Positions 11,431 through 22,149 of a stretch of DNA of 64,000 bases are shown piece by piece. This DNA is from Bathymodiolus brooksi. Lineage: Eukaryota > Mollusca > Bivalvia > Mytilida > Modiolidae. The stretch spans positions 52,424,203-52,488,202 of the forward strand of contig OY804586.1 of the NCBI GenBank assembly GCA_963680875.1, in the 5' to 3' direction. Under the pieces are notes generated by a model that worked only from the letters and a program-made list of their open reading frames with translations, was not told the DNA's origin and did no database searches. Position 1 is the stretch's first letter. The number at the start of each line of letters is the position of its first letter. The translations under genes were made by a program, and so were the position numbers.

Positions 11431-11530
11431 CACCCATCTTTGAATTATATTTTATTTAATAGTATGATCTTTAATATGCTATTAATTACTCTTTGCGAGA
11501 TCAATAACAGGTAATGTGGATCTGAGGCCT

Positions 11531-11599
11531 GTGACTCGAGGTGACCTGACTAGAAGGCCAAGACAACGGCTTAGATTAGGTCAGATCACCGAGAGTCAC
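11531..11599. repeat. Short foldback inside the intron
   Basis: GTGACTCGAGGTGACCTGAC (11531-11550) pairs with the inverted 11580-11599 with three mismatches around a 29-base loop. It lies about 180 bp downstream of the exon 1 donor. Confidence 0.6.
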
Positions 11600-11614
11600 A
11601 TATCAAAAAATCAA

Positions 11615-11740
11615 CAAATCTTTGTTCTTTCTCCTTAATGCAACATGCTTAAGGGAGAAGAAGCAAATACTAATGTTACAGTCTTTGATTTCACCCGAAC
11701 GGGAATCTAACCCACGATCTACCACACTCGACGCTTGCGC
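11615..11740 (-). mobile_element. Repeat D head fragment
   Basis: It matches 63850-63975 (TGTTCTTTCTCC, AACATGCTTA, GAGAAGAAGCAAATAC and the tRNA-like box B region near 11700). The tail half is missing. Confidence 0.6.
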
Positions 11741-11775
11741 GTGTGTGTAAAAAAATAAAAACAAAATGTACTTAC

Positions 11776-11842
11776 TCATAGAACCATTTACTTGGTAGAG
11801 ACACAAAGATATCACCAAGGAAACAAACAAAAATTTGAACAT
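11776..11842 (-). CDS. Secreted cysteine-rich peptide, exon 1 (signal peptide)
   Basis: The ATG at 11842-11840 opens 22 codons forming a textbook signal peptide: MFKF start, hydrophobic core LFVSLVISLCL, then polar YQVNGSM. The exon is followed by a consensus donor GTAAGT (11775-11770). It ends after one base of the next codon (phase 1), and the acceptor at 10468-10467 restores the same frame into the cysteine-rich exon. Phase-1 introns right after signal peptides are common in animal secreted-peptide genes. A TATAAATA lies about 90 bp upstream. If unspliced, the frame continues into D-repeat sequence, which argues for splicing at this donor. No transcript evidence is available, so the join is an inference. 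Confidence 0.6.
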
Positions 11843-11930
11843 GATGTTTTGTTAGGAAACTTCCAAAATTCAAGTTATATCGTCTGAGAATTAGTTTTAT
11901 GTATTGATGGCAAATAATGTTGGCAAACAG

Positions 11931-11938
11931 TATTTATA
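11931..11938 (-). promoter_or_regulatory. TATA box for the secreted-peptide gene
   Basis: On the minus strand the sequence reads CTATAAATAC, centred about 92 bp upstream of the ATG at 11842. This would place the start of transcription near 11905 with a 5'UTR of about 60 nt. Confidence 0.5.
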
Positions 11939-11949
11939 GTAATCGGGGT

Positions 11950-12979
11950 AAATTAATAAGACATATGTTACCATATTATCTCTTTATTAATTTAAAAAAG
12001 GTATAAATATCATTTCTTGTATGTAGGTATTATTTGGTCTGGCGACTATCACGTTTACGCTCCGGGTCCCGCGTGATATATTTATTATTCTTTAGATGAT
12101 AAGAATTTAATGCAATTGCAAATTAAATGGTATGCCTCATCTACTGCATTGTCACAAAGTAATGAGAAAATGCAACCTATGTCATACAGACATGTGTCAA
12201 TTACAACATGTAGAAGGCGTCAAAAGGTATTATTTTCCGTCCTGCCAACACTATGATTTCAGGACCACTTTTAACTTTGACAATGTCGAAAAACGATATT
12301 TGAGAAAATTTGTTCTGCATCACATATACAAATTACAGTGACGTAGACCCCATATTCTAATATTGACAAGAGATCTCAAGAGAAGACCCTTATTGGGCCT
12401 CTTATATATACATTGCTTATGTTTTTGGGTTGTTGTTATGTAATCAACTTTCTCTTTTGTACGTGTTCATAGATCTTGAATTAATAGATATAGGCATCGA
12501 TTATGGATTGTAATTTTTTGTCACGACAGCTGTACTTTTACTCTGTAAAGTGCATCTGTTAACACATCGTGAATTATATGTGTCATTTTAACCAAATAAA
12601 GAGATATAATCACAATAAAAACGTAGATATCGAAGTTAGTGCGCATGACGCGTTTCTGGAATAATCGTCATCAAGTACGCTCAAAGATCGATAGACTGGA
12701 AAGACCAATAACAAATTACAATCAATCTTTGAGATGCCCCCGTTAATAAATCGTAAATAATTTGTGTCTTTTTAACAAAATGAATAGCTATAAATTAAAT
12801 ATAAATGGTATTCTTATTCTCTAAGAAGAAGTTGTTTTTGTCATGTACATTTAGTAAGAATTTACTCATTCTGTTGTCATGGAAACCATTTTTATGTAAT
12901 AAGCTTATGTATCTCAAGGCAGTAAGTTAATTACAGAACACTAATTTTCTGTATAAAATTTTCCTACTGTGTACCACTG
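11950..12979. other. Upstream region without confident gene; repeat G copy
   Basis: Positions 12625-12735 match dispersed repeat G (AGTGCGCATGACGCGTTTCT), also seen near 29440, 33000, 34690 and 59080 and inverted near 32200 and 53930. A 69-codon plus-strand ORF (12132-12341) contains CxxC and paired cysteines but has no recognised family. It may be a degraded LINE end. Confidence 0.5.
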
Positions 12980-13595
12980 GTTATAGAAATGAGACAATTT
13001 CTGCTACAGGATACAGTACCTTCGAAAGATCATCCGCTGGTCGTTTTAGAAAAATAAAATGCAAAACTCGATATAAACACCGGCTGTAAATAAACGTTAG
13101 AAACACTGACAACAATAGGCACACAAGACAGAGGACGAAGACAAACATATCACAAAAGCTCAATACAACACAGAAAAAAACCCAGCTCAGGACAACACCA
13201 AATATCTAGAAAAACCCCAGGTGCTCGTGAAGGGTAAGCATTTCCTGCCTCTTACACGACACCCGTCATGCTACTCAGTTAGTCAAGGCGAATTGGGCAA
13301 CCCCATGCGCAAACAAACACAATAACGTAAACAAGACATAACAAACAACTGGAGGTAAAGACGAACCGAATATGGTTCTTATGCGGAAATCGTAACGGAC
13401 ATCACAACACTGAACTTATGATAAGACAAATAAGACACGAGCCCTTCTACAAACAACTGGCGGTAAAGACGAACCGAATATCATTTTTATGCGGAAATCG
13501 CAACGGACATCGCAATATGGAACTAAAAACGTTAAGACAAATAATAGTACAAAATGTACAACACGAACCGCATATTGTAAAACCGGAAGCGATTA
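12980..13595 (+). repeat. Interspersed repeat C with ~108-bp internal duplication
   Basis: It contains the C signature AATAAACGTTAGAAACACTG, a B-type 3' core (GAAGGGTAAGCATTTCCTGC) and CAAACAACTGGAGGTAAAGA. The last motif appears at 13342 and again at 13450, so about 108 bp is tandemly duplicated. No protein is encoded. Confidence 0.7.
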
Positions 13596-13965
13596 AGTAT
13601 TTCCTGTCTGGAGAATGGCACGCCCCTTGCCCATACTATCAAGTACTTCCTGTTTGGACAATGTCACGCTCCTTACACATAAACTAAAGTATTTCCTGTT
13701 TGGAGAATGTCACACCCCTTGCACGTAAAATAAAACACTTCCTCACTGGAGAATGACTCGTCCCTTGCATCATGTAAAATGAAACACTTCCTGTCTGGAA
13801 AATGACACGCCCCTTGCGCGTAAAATAAAATACTCCCTGTTTGAAGAATGCCACACCCCTTGCACGTACTATCAAGCACTTCCTGCTAGGAGAATGCCAC
13901 GTCCCTGCAATTAAGATAGCGTACTCCCTGTTTAGAGAATGCCACACTCCTTGCACGTAAAATAT
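13592..13965. repeat. 46-bp minisatellite, about 8 copies
   Basis: TTCCTG anchors fall at 13601, 13647, 13693, 13739, 13789, 13834, 13880 and 13925 (period 45-50, mostly 46). The unit resembles the B/C core (AGTATTTCCTGTTTGGAGAA versus GCAGTTCCTGCTCC), so it may have expanded from it. Overlapping minus-strand ORFs are by-products. Confidence 0.9.
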
Positions 13966-14278
13966 AACTTAGTTTTCCCATATGATCAACCGTTTGTTTA
14001 ATGTGGTTATCCCATCTCTGTGCCACACTTTTAGCAACTTGATCGAATGTTCTTATTTTGCATATATCCGAAATATTCGTTCCTTGACGTTAAGAAATAA
14101 ACTCATAATAAAATAAAAAACAAAAAATACCATACTGGCGGAACAATTCCAAAATCTTATATTAAAATCGCAGAAAGGGGCAAAAATCGAGATACCTAAC
14201 ACATAAATACATGACCACTCACTTCCATTTTCAGGTGTAACAGATAATCATTTCAAAGTATCACTTGTCGTAAACATT
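13966..14278. other. No feature seen
   Basis: AT-rich unique-looking sequence without a supported gene. Confidence 0.4.
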
Positions 14279-14565
14279 TCCCGGTTCTTTCCTCATTTAT
14301 GACTTATCACCGGGTTTGAAACTAGATTAACACGACGAGTGCCACTAGTGGAGCAGGAACTGCCTACCCTTCTGGAGCACGTGAGTTCACCCCCGGTTTT
14401 TAATGGGGTTCGTGTTATTCGATCTTTAGTTTCGTGTGTATGTTTTGTAGATCGTTGTTTCTCCTTTTGTACTTTTTCTTTTGGCTGCCATTGTGTTGTC
14501 TGTTCTTCTTCGATTTACGGATTATAATTATCCTTTTGGTATCCTCAAACTCTTCTTGAATAAAA
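14279..14565 (-). repeat. Interspersed repeat B with intact core
   Basis: An inverted B copy. The core at 14338-14400 contains GCCACTAGTGGAGCAGGAAC, and the 5' end lies near 14555. Confidence 0.8.
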
Positions 14566-14842
14566 TATCGATACTATCATCTTATATATTTAATTGATTG
14601 TTGTGCGCCGTATATATTGGCCTCAATTTAATTTTAATTAGATTAGTATTGGCGTCCGTCCGTTTTGAAGGACGACTCGCTCGTAGGACGTGATTTGTTA
14701 TTACCACATTAGTGACCTAGCTATTGGTTTGGTTATCTACTCAGTAGCTTTTCTCAGTTCGTGTGTTAATGTGTTCAAATTTGTGAAGTTGTCGTGTTTT
14801 AATCCGATAATCTATGTAGCATATTCACGTATTGTATCTATG

Positions 14843-15020
14843 ATTGATTTGATTGATTTTTGGTGTTTAACGCCACTTTCAGCAATATTTCAGCTATATC
14901 ATGGCGATCAGTTTTAGTGGTGGAAGAGGCCGGAGTACATGGAGAGAAACACTGACCATGGGTAGGGTAGGCAGTTCCGGCTTCACTAGTTGCACCCGTC
15001 GTGTTAATCTAATTAAGACA
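14843..15020. mobile_element. SINE-A2 tail fragment joined to a B core
   Basis: 14843-14962 is the SINE-A2 tail and body on the minus strand. At ACCATGGG it passes directly into a B core (GGCAGTTCCGGCTTCACTAG) in plus orientation. The tRNA-like head is absent. Confidence 0.7.
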
Positions 15021-15385
15021 CGTGGTATATATATATGTTTTGTAACGGAAAGAAAATGATTGACATTTGGCATGGGGCTTAATGGATGGTGCAGTAATCA
15101 GACTTGCATGTTGTACCATGGAATAAGCTACGCCCATTTACATTTGGGCACACGTTTTTTTATAATTATAAGATGGTAAAAATTATAAAGTTCATATACA
15201 CAAGAACTAAAGAATAAACTGTAGATTTTTTAAAATAATCCACTGTCCGAACAATAATGTGACGTCAGAGAAATGTATTAAAGACCACTGAAGACACCAA
15301 ATTCTAAGGGTGATAATTTTACAAACAGCGCGCTACTAAAGGTGGTAATCACAAAGATTCAACATCTCTGTCATGAAGAAATATA

Positions 15386-15660
15386 GGGACCGGGTGGCTC
15401 AATGAGTTAGGTAGTTGGATTACCTAATAACTCATACAAGCCTATCAACAATACCGTGTGGGTTCGCGCCCGACTTTGTATATTATAAAAAAGGGTGCAC
15501 TCGACTCGAAGCAGCAAGTGATAAAGCTTACCAGTTGCTTGCCCATGGTTGGTGGTTCTCTCCGGGTACTCCGGCTTCTTCCACCACTAAAACTGGTCGC
15601 CATGATATAGCTGAAATATTGCTGAAAGTGGCGTTAAACACCAAAAATCAAATCAAATCA
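15386..15660 (+). mobile_element. SINE-A2, full-length with target duplication
   Basis: It runs from GGGACCGGGTGGCTC to GTTAAACACCAAAAATCAAA with an ATCAA-type tail. AAGAAATATA is duplicated at 15376-15385 and 15663-15672. The tRNA-like head with box A and box B is complete, so pol III transcription is conceivable. Confidence 0.9.
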
Positions 15661-15672
15661 TAAAGAAATATA

Positions 15673-16270
15673 CCAAACATCACGTGCGTGACCGCGTATA
15701 TACTTTACTTATCATATAGGTCAAGGATTGTACGTAGTGATATCGTAAGCAAACACTTCATTAAAGGCAGTTATTACTAGGCAATGTTCTTGTTTCTGTC
15801 AATGAAAATATCAACACTGACCTTCAGCATTGGCGCCATCTTAAGTCTGTGATTTTGTTTTTATGAAACCAATTGTATGACATGAAAATGGCAGGATTTA
15901 ACAATAAAACACAGTCAGACATATATTGACATTATTAACAGTTGTTTAGTTATGCTTTATTGAAAGACATTATATAAGAAGGTAAATATATAACCGCAGG
16001 GTGCATTCGATTACCTTGACCCATTTTGGTACCTTTTACTCAGATTTGATAGTCCTTGGTGTTCTGATTGTTTTTCCTAATAATTGAGAAACACGTTGTT
16101 GAAATAAAATCAGAAAAAAACCATAGTACTCAACACGTTATACTGACGGATAGATGGCTGGTAATATAGAGACACATGTAGTCGTCACGTGACAGGAAAT
16201 TGATGCTCATTGTCAGTCATCTCTCTCTAAGTCCCATTTTCTGTGATGTTCTTTTTGATCTCAAGTTTGT
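15673..16270. other. No feature seen
   Basis: AT-rich sequence with no supported gene or repeat. Confidence 0.4.
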
Positions 16271-16271
16271 T

Positions 16272-16325
16272 ACTTTCCCTGAAAAATCTAATTGTACGGT
16301 ATGCTCAAATCTTAGAAATAGGCAG
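16272..16325. repeat. Left copy of a ~52-bp direct repeat flanking a SINE pair
   Basis: TTCCCTGAAAAATCTAATTG...AATCTTAGAAATAG is repeated at 16748-16800 on the other side of two head-to-head SINEs. Confidence 0.8.
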
Positions 16326-16554
16326 TGTTGAAGTGTTTAGGGACAGTTTCAACAATATTTCAGTTATATCGTGGCGGTCAGTTTTATTGGTGTGGAAAAC
16401 CGGAGAAAACCACCGACATGACACAAGTCACAGAAAAACTTTATCACATAATGTTGTATCGAGTACAACTCGCCATGACTGGGATTCGAACTCACAACCT
16501 CAGCAGTGATAGGCACTGATTGCGGTAGTTATATATCCAAGTACCATACGATCA
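16326..16554 (-). mobile_element. SINE-A1, inverted member of a head-to-head pair
   Basis: The tail is near 16330-16370 and the tRNA-like head near 16475-16554, with box B inverse GGGATTCGAACTC at 16481. It faces the plus-strand SINE at 16570 across about 15 bp. Confidence 0.85.
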
Positions 16555-16569
16555 GGTAGCATTCGTTTG

Positions 16570-16706
16570 TCGTCATCGTATGGTAGTTGGATTTACAACT
16601 ACCTGTGCAATCAGTGCCTATCACATACTCCGGTTTCCTCCACCAATAAAACCGACTGCCACGATATAACTGAAATATTGTTGAAGGTGGCGTTAAACAA
16701 TAAACC
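16570..16706 (+). mobile_element. SINE-A1, deleted member of the pair
   Basis: The head (CGTATGGTAGTTGGATTTAC) jumps at 16625 to the 3' body (CATACTCCGGTTTCCTCCAC) and tail. The internal box B is lost. Confidence 0.85.
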
Positions 16707-17094
16707 ACAAATCACACGGCCACAACTACTTCCTGTTTAATCTCACGTTTCCCTGAAAAATCCCATTGTACAATATGCTCAAATCTTGAAAATAGAAAGA
16801 GGTAAATATAACACTTAATGAAAATAATGATTGCTTCGATCGTAGTATTGTTGGATTTTCATCTATTGAAATGCCTATCACCAATAAAGTTACGATTCTC
16901 GTACACGTCGAGGTGTACTCGGTGTAAATGTATGCGATAAGAAAGCTTGAAGATATCAAAGGGGGTTATCAGACGTCGTGAATCGAAGAATGAAGGGAAA
17001 TACAATGACCATAAGAAAAAAAAGACAAATAATATTTCCGTTTGTCAATATCACCATTCCGTTATTCTGTCATGACATAACACCAGATTTGTAA

Positions 17095-17405
17095 CAAGAA
17101 GGGTAACATAATGGGTGCCACTAGTGGAGAAGGAACTCTCTATCCTCACGAAACACTTGAGTTCACTCCCATTTAAGTGGCGTTCGTGTTGCTCTATCTT
17201 TAGTTTTATGTCGACCATTCTCTGTCTTTTTGTCATTTTCCATTGATCATTCACTGTCCTTCGAATCCTGCCTTCTGATTATCCCCCTTGGTATCTAGTG
17301 GAGAAGGAACTCTCTATCCTCTCCAAACACTTGAGTGCACTCCCATTTAAGTGGCGTTCGTGTTGCTCTATCTTTAGTTTTATGTCGACCATTTTCTGTT
17401 TTTAC
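17095..17405 (-). repeat. Interspersed repeat B with 174-bp tandem duplication
   Basis: CTAGTGGAGAAGGAACTCTC occurs at 17121 and 17295. The first unit is complete and the second stops near 17400 in CGACCATTTTCTG. Confidence 0.85.
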
Positions 17406-17535
17406 TTGATAACCTGGGTTGGTATTGTGACGTCACCAATATATTCATTTGCCAACGACAAATTCAAATAGTCACATGAAATAATCGTAATTAAAATCGA
17501 GGAATCATTAAATTTTGTTGTGAAAATTAAATTAT

Positions 17536-17657
17536 AAGGAATATTTGAAATTTTTGAGTAGGTTATATAACCTGTTTTGCAACAGTTTACGCTTTTCATA
17601 AACCGCCCCAAACCAGGTTATATCGTATAACCTGTTCAAAAATTTCAAATATTCCTT
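17536..17657. mobile_element. Foldback MITE
   Basis: The arms start AAGGAATATTTGAAATTTTT and end in its inverse. Both contain a nested AGGTTATATAACCT-like palindrome, around a loop of about 40 bases. No coding capacity. Confidence 0.8.
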
Positions 17658-17904
17658 AATTAAAGTAATATTAATACATTATATATATTGCACCTTATAT
17701 CTTGTAATGTATATATACCATCTTTGTTAGATTCAAACCATTTGCAAAACATGACACAACCACTCCATCTTGCAGATTACGACCGCTCATATACATATTT
17801 GCTGAATTGATTATTGTCTATCTCAAGCCAGAATGGCAACTATTTACATGATAAGATCAAATTCATTGGGTGGCCATGGGTTTGACTATGGGTTGATGCT
17901 TTGA

Positions 17905-18148
17905 GGGGGATTATGGTGTTTAACGCTAATTTCAACAATATTTCAGTTTTATCTTGGCGAAAACCTGAGTAGCCGGAAAAAACCACCGACCTGTCGCAGG
18001 TCACTGACAAATTTATCACATACTGTTGTATCGAGTACACTTCGTCATGAGCGGGATTCGAACTCATAACTTTAGTGGTGATAGGCACAGATTGCACAAG
18101 TAGTTGTAAATCCAACTATCATATTACTGCAACCACGACGGCGGCATC
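17905..18148 (-). mobile_element. SINE-A1 with 10-bp target duplication
   Basis: GATGCTTTGA flanks it at 17895-17904 and 18149-18158. The head (18030-18144) retains the inverse box B GGGATTCGAACTC. Confidence 0.9.
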
Positions 18149-18424
18149 GATGCTTTGATTATCACAATAATATCTTGTAATGGCGAAACTGACAATTACT
18201 CCTAATAAATCGTTACTCGTCAAAAGAGCTGATGCAAGTTTTCTTTAATATACAAGTATCATGGAATACGCAACACACAATGCTAGCACTCCATATTATG
18301 TCCCATCTCTATGCTACTTGATTCTTTCGGGGGTCACATTGGTTGAGATGATTCTAAAAGATGACAATTGGTTTTAGCTTCTTTCTGCCATCTCTGACAC
18401 TATATTTACCGGACTTGACAATGA

Positions 18425-18612
18425 GTAACACGACGGGTGTCTTATAAGAAGCAGGATCTGCTTAGCCTTCATGAGCATCTGGGTTCACTCCCGGTTTTCT
18501 TGGCGATGACATCCATGTTGCTCATCTTTTTACCGTTCTGTGTTTTGCTAGTGTTGTTTTGCACCTCATCGTTCTGTGTCTTATGTCCAATGTTGCCCGT
18601 ATCTCTGAATTG
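18425..18612 (-). repeat. Interspersed repeat C fragment
   Basis: It contains AACACGACGGGTGTCTTATA, the core AGAAGCAGGATCTGCTTAGC and the C-type TGTTGCTCATCTTTTTACCG. Confidence 0.7.
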
Positions 18613-18780
18613 CCGGAATCCCACTCATGGCGAGGTGTACTCGATATAACATTATATGATAAAATTTGTCAGTGACTTGCAACATATCGTTGGTTTTCTC
18701 CGGTTTCATCTACAAATAAAATTGTCCTCCACGATATAACTGACATACTGTTGAAGGTGGTGTTAAGCACCATAAAACTT
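18613..18780 (+). mobile_element. SINE-A1, 5'-truncated
   Basis: It starts within box B (GGAATCCCACTCATGGCGAG) and continues to the GGTGGTGTTAAGCACCATAA tail. It is joined directly to the preceding C fragment. Confidence 0.8.
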
Positions 18781-19440
18781 AGCCTAAGCATTATGTTCAA
18801 TGTTGCCCATTTGGTTTTTCTGTAACGTTTATTTTTCACTACCGTCTTATATGTAAATATTAAATCTGACTTTCTTTGTTTATACTTATTATAGACTAGT
18901 AAAACAAAAAGTAGAACATGAAGTTACGTTTTTACTGTTGACTTTTAATATTTATTTATGTGTGTTGACCCCGATAGATGAAATAAAGATTGCATCGCAC
19001 TCTAATCGACCTTTTTTATGTTTTACAAAAATGTCAAAGCCAGGTCAACTTACGGAAATTGTCCATAGTGATTTAGAGGCTGATTTTTAAACTTGTCAGT
19101 TACTTACCTCAGTATTTAGTTCTCATGTGAATATTACATAGCATTGACAAAACAATTGTATTTTTATTGTACGTTTATTGTTTACAGTTGTACATATGGA
19201 GTAAGTATGATTGACAAGGTAACAGATGTCTTAAGAGTTATGGTATGAATCTCTTCTTTTTGAGGAAGTGGTTTTTCTTTCTTTAACACTGACCTAAATT
19301 TACAGAGGCATAAAAATGACACATTAATGGTCAAATTAACGTTTTTATATTATAGCTTTTATTTATGATTTAATGGACATTTATTATTTCATATTTCACT
19401 ATAGTGCACAACAAAGAATCAAAATAATTTTTATCAAAAT
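18781..19440. other. No feature seen
   Basis: AT-rich sequence without a supported gene, ending at the 95-bp array. Confidence 0.4.
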
Positions 19441-20150
19441 GAGCGGAGGTTTGATTCCATAGAACTTGTTCAATCCCTCCCGCAACGTTTAAATCTGGTG
19501 CATAACAAAGAATCAAAAGGAATTTATTTCAAAATGAGCTGAGGTTTGATTCCATAGAACTTGTTCAATCCCTCCCGCAACGTTTATATCTGGTGCATAA
19601 CAGAGAACCAAAAGGAATTTATTTCAAAATGAGCTGAGGTTTGGTTTCATAGAACTTGTTCAATCCCTCCCGCAACTTTTATATCTGGTGCATAACAGAG
19701 AACCAAAAGGAATTTATTTCAAAATGAGCTGAGGTTTGGTTTCATAGAACTTGTTCAATCCCTCCCGCAACGTGTATATCTGGTGCATAACAGAGTATCA
19801 ACATGAATTTGTAGTTCAATATGAGCGGAGGTTTAGTCCCATAGAACTTGTTCAATTCATCCTGCAACGTGTATATCTGGTACACAACAAAGAATCAAAA
19901 TGAATTTGTAGTTCAATATGAGCGGAGGTTTAGTCCCATAGAACTTGTTCAATTCCTCCTGCAACGTTTATATCTGGTGCATAACAGAGAACCAAAAGGA
20001 ATTTATTTCAAAATGAGCTGATGTTTGGTTGCATAGAACTTGTTCAATTCCTCCTGCAACGTTTATATCCGGTGCATAGCAGAGAACCAAACGGAATTTA
20101 TTCCAAAATGAGCTGAGGTTTGGTTCCATAGAACTTGTTCAACCCCGCCA
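19440..20150. repeat. 95-bp minisatellite, about 8 copies
   Basis: AGAACTTGTTCAA anchors lie at 19461, 19556, 19651, 19746, 19843, 19940, 20035 and 20130 (period 95-97). Two subtypes can be seen: GAGCTGAGGTTTG and GAGCGGAGGTTTAGTCCC. Confidence 0.95.
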
Positions 20151-20484
20151 CTTTTATTAAAGTGTCTATACCAAGCCACTGAACGTGAGCGAGGATGTAA
20201 ATATGTGTTCGGTGTATCGATTGTACCTATTTCTGTGATTTTTCTATTGGATTTTGAGACTGTTTTGACAGTGTGGTATTTTTTTTTTTTTCATTTTATT
20301 CCATTCTGTCTGCCGTCCATTCTTATGTTAATACGTTCTATCCTGGATTATGCGCACAACCAACCTATGTTCGCAGGATTAAGTGTAAATAGTGATGGTC
20401 AACAATGTCATCACAATCAACAATACGGACAACCACCTCTCAACTCAAACCATGGAAAACTAAAAACCTAAAAAAATATAGCGT

Positions 20485-20560
20485 TGGTGAAAATCCAGGT
20501 CTTGGCTTGGGACAGGCACAAAAACGTGGCGGGTTAAATCGGTAATGGTATGTCTACCAT
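20485..20560 (+). repeat. Dispersed repeat E
   Basis: A TCCAGGTCTTGGC...GACAGGCACA motif followed by GTGGCGGGTTAAATCGGTAA resembles 39450-39520 and 62355-62410, with an inverted counterpart at 24545-24620. It is probably a terminal part of a larger element, class unknown. Confidence 0.5.
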
Positions 20561-20679
20561 CTTAAGATTGTTAGTATATTTAGTTGACCCAGCTAATGAA
20601 GAAATTGTAGGTATACTTTCTTTTCATTTCATACAGAATATATAATTCTATCTCAAATGTGGTATCTGGCTTGAAATAC

Positions 20680-21135
20680 TTCTCTAATAAATGTAGGAGA
20701 AACCGAAGGGGCAATCAAGATTGCAAAATCCAGAGAAACATTGGGTACACAAGGAAACAAGATGAAGGCAACAACAAAAAAGCAAGCAAACACCACAGTA
20801 CAATATGTGCTGGACACCACTATGCAGACAAACAAAAGATAAAATACAACACAATATGTGTTGGACACCACTATGCAGACAAACAAAAGAAAAAATACAA
20901 CACAATATGTGTTGGACACCACTATGCAGACAAACAAAAGAAAAAATACAACACAATATGTGTTGGACACCACTATACGCAAACAAACACAAATAACATA
21001 AATTAGATATGAGCCATCCTACAAACAACTAGAGGTAAAGATGAACCGAACATTATTTCTTTTAATGCTGAAATCGTAACGGATATCACAACACGGAACT
21101 CAGAACGTAAAGACACATAATAGGACAACACAAAC
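20680..21135 (+). repeat. Interspersed repeat C with internal 51-bp array
   Basis: Unit CACCACTATGCAGACAAACA repeats at 51-bp spacing four times between 20770 and 20990. Because 51 is a multiple of three, all frames stay open and give overlapping repetitive ORFs on both strands. I do not regard these as genes. Flanks match C copies at 13060 and 37690. Confidence 0.8.
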
Positions 21136-21164
21136 GATTAACATATATACGTACCTATTACTGG

Positions 21165-21419
21165 TTGATTGATTGATTTTTTATGCTTAGCGCCACTTTC
21201 AGCAATATTTCAGCTATATTAGGCGACTAGTTTTAGTGGTGGAAGAATCCGGAGTACCCGGAGAGAACCACCGACCATGGGCAAGCAACTGGTAAACTTT
21301 ATCACGGCTGTGAGTCGAGTGCACCCGTTTGTGTAAATAACAAATCCTTGCGCGAACCCACGCCGTATGAGTTGTTAGGTAATCCAACTACTTAACTCAT
21401 TGAGCCACCCGGGCCCTCA
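21165..21419 (-). mobile_element. SINE-A2 with target duplication
   Basis: TATTACTGG is duplicated at 21156-21164 and 21420-21428. A TTGATTGATTGATT tail and a complete tRNA-like head ending GGGCCC are present. Confidence 0.9.
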
Positions 21420-21801
21420 TATTACTGGTAAAACATGATTATCATTAGTGTAGCTATCAAGTCCAAAAAAGTACGCACCTCATTGAGGACTTTAATGCAC
21501 CCACCGAACACACGGGTTAAAATTGGATTAAATGAAAGTTTAATATCTATACTTTATCCAGATCGTTACCAAGTCAGATGGTCACTTTAGTTTAAAACTG
21601 ATGATTTGCGCAATAACCATATTTTATAAATAAATACACGCCTGGTGAAACCTGGTCTGTAACCTTCATTTACTCATTATCTGATAAAATTTGTCAGATA
21701 AAGCAAACACAAATATATCATAGGTAACACAACGCACAATGCTGCGCACTAAAAACTAGTTTTATCGCGGATTATTTGGATGTTTAAAACTTCTCATATA
21801 T

Positions 21802-22028
21802 GATCGTATGGTAGTTGTATTTATACATACCTTTGCAATCAGTGCCTATCATCACTAAAGATGTGAGTTCGAATCCCGCTCAGGCAAGGTGTACTCAGTA
21901 CAACAATATGTGATTAAGTTTGACAGGTCGGTGGTTTTCTCCGGATATTCAGGTTTCCTCCACCAACAAAACGGACCGCCACGAAATAACTGAAATATTG
22001 TTGAAAATGGCATTAAGCACCATAACAC
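21802..22028 (+). mobile_element. SINE-A1
   Basis: Head from GATCGTATGGTAGTTG, box B GAGTTCGAATCCC at 21866, tail CATTAAGCACCATAACAC. Confidence 0.85.
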
Positions 22029-22061
22029 TAATCCATATGCAAATCATACGACTATAATTAA

Positions 22062-22133
22062 GAAATAAATCATGGAAGCCAGAATGTGTTGGGAGTTTTA
22101 ACATGGATTGGCGGATATTAGTATTTTATCTCG
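22062..22133. mobile_element. Half of a foldback element (see 54455-54581)
   Basis: AAATAAATCATGGAAGCCAG through TGGCGGATA matches one arm of the palindrome at 54455. The second arm is missing here and is replaced by SINE-A2 sequence. Confidence 0.75.
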
Positions 22134-22149
22134 AGCCAGAAGCGAGGGA

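Noticed and set aside
11242..11514. Lysine/glutamine-rich and phenylalanine-rich ORFs
   Set aside because: Pure low-complexity C-run and AAC-rich sequence.
12132..12341. Cysteine-containing 69-codon ORF as a zinc-finger gene
   Set aside because: No consistent C/H spacing or splice context; at most a decayed LINE end.
20653..21028. Overlapping 109-115 codon ORFs on both strands
   Set aside because: They come from a 51-bp array that keeps all frames open.
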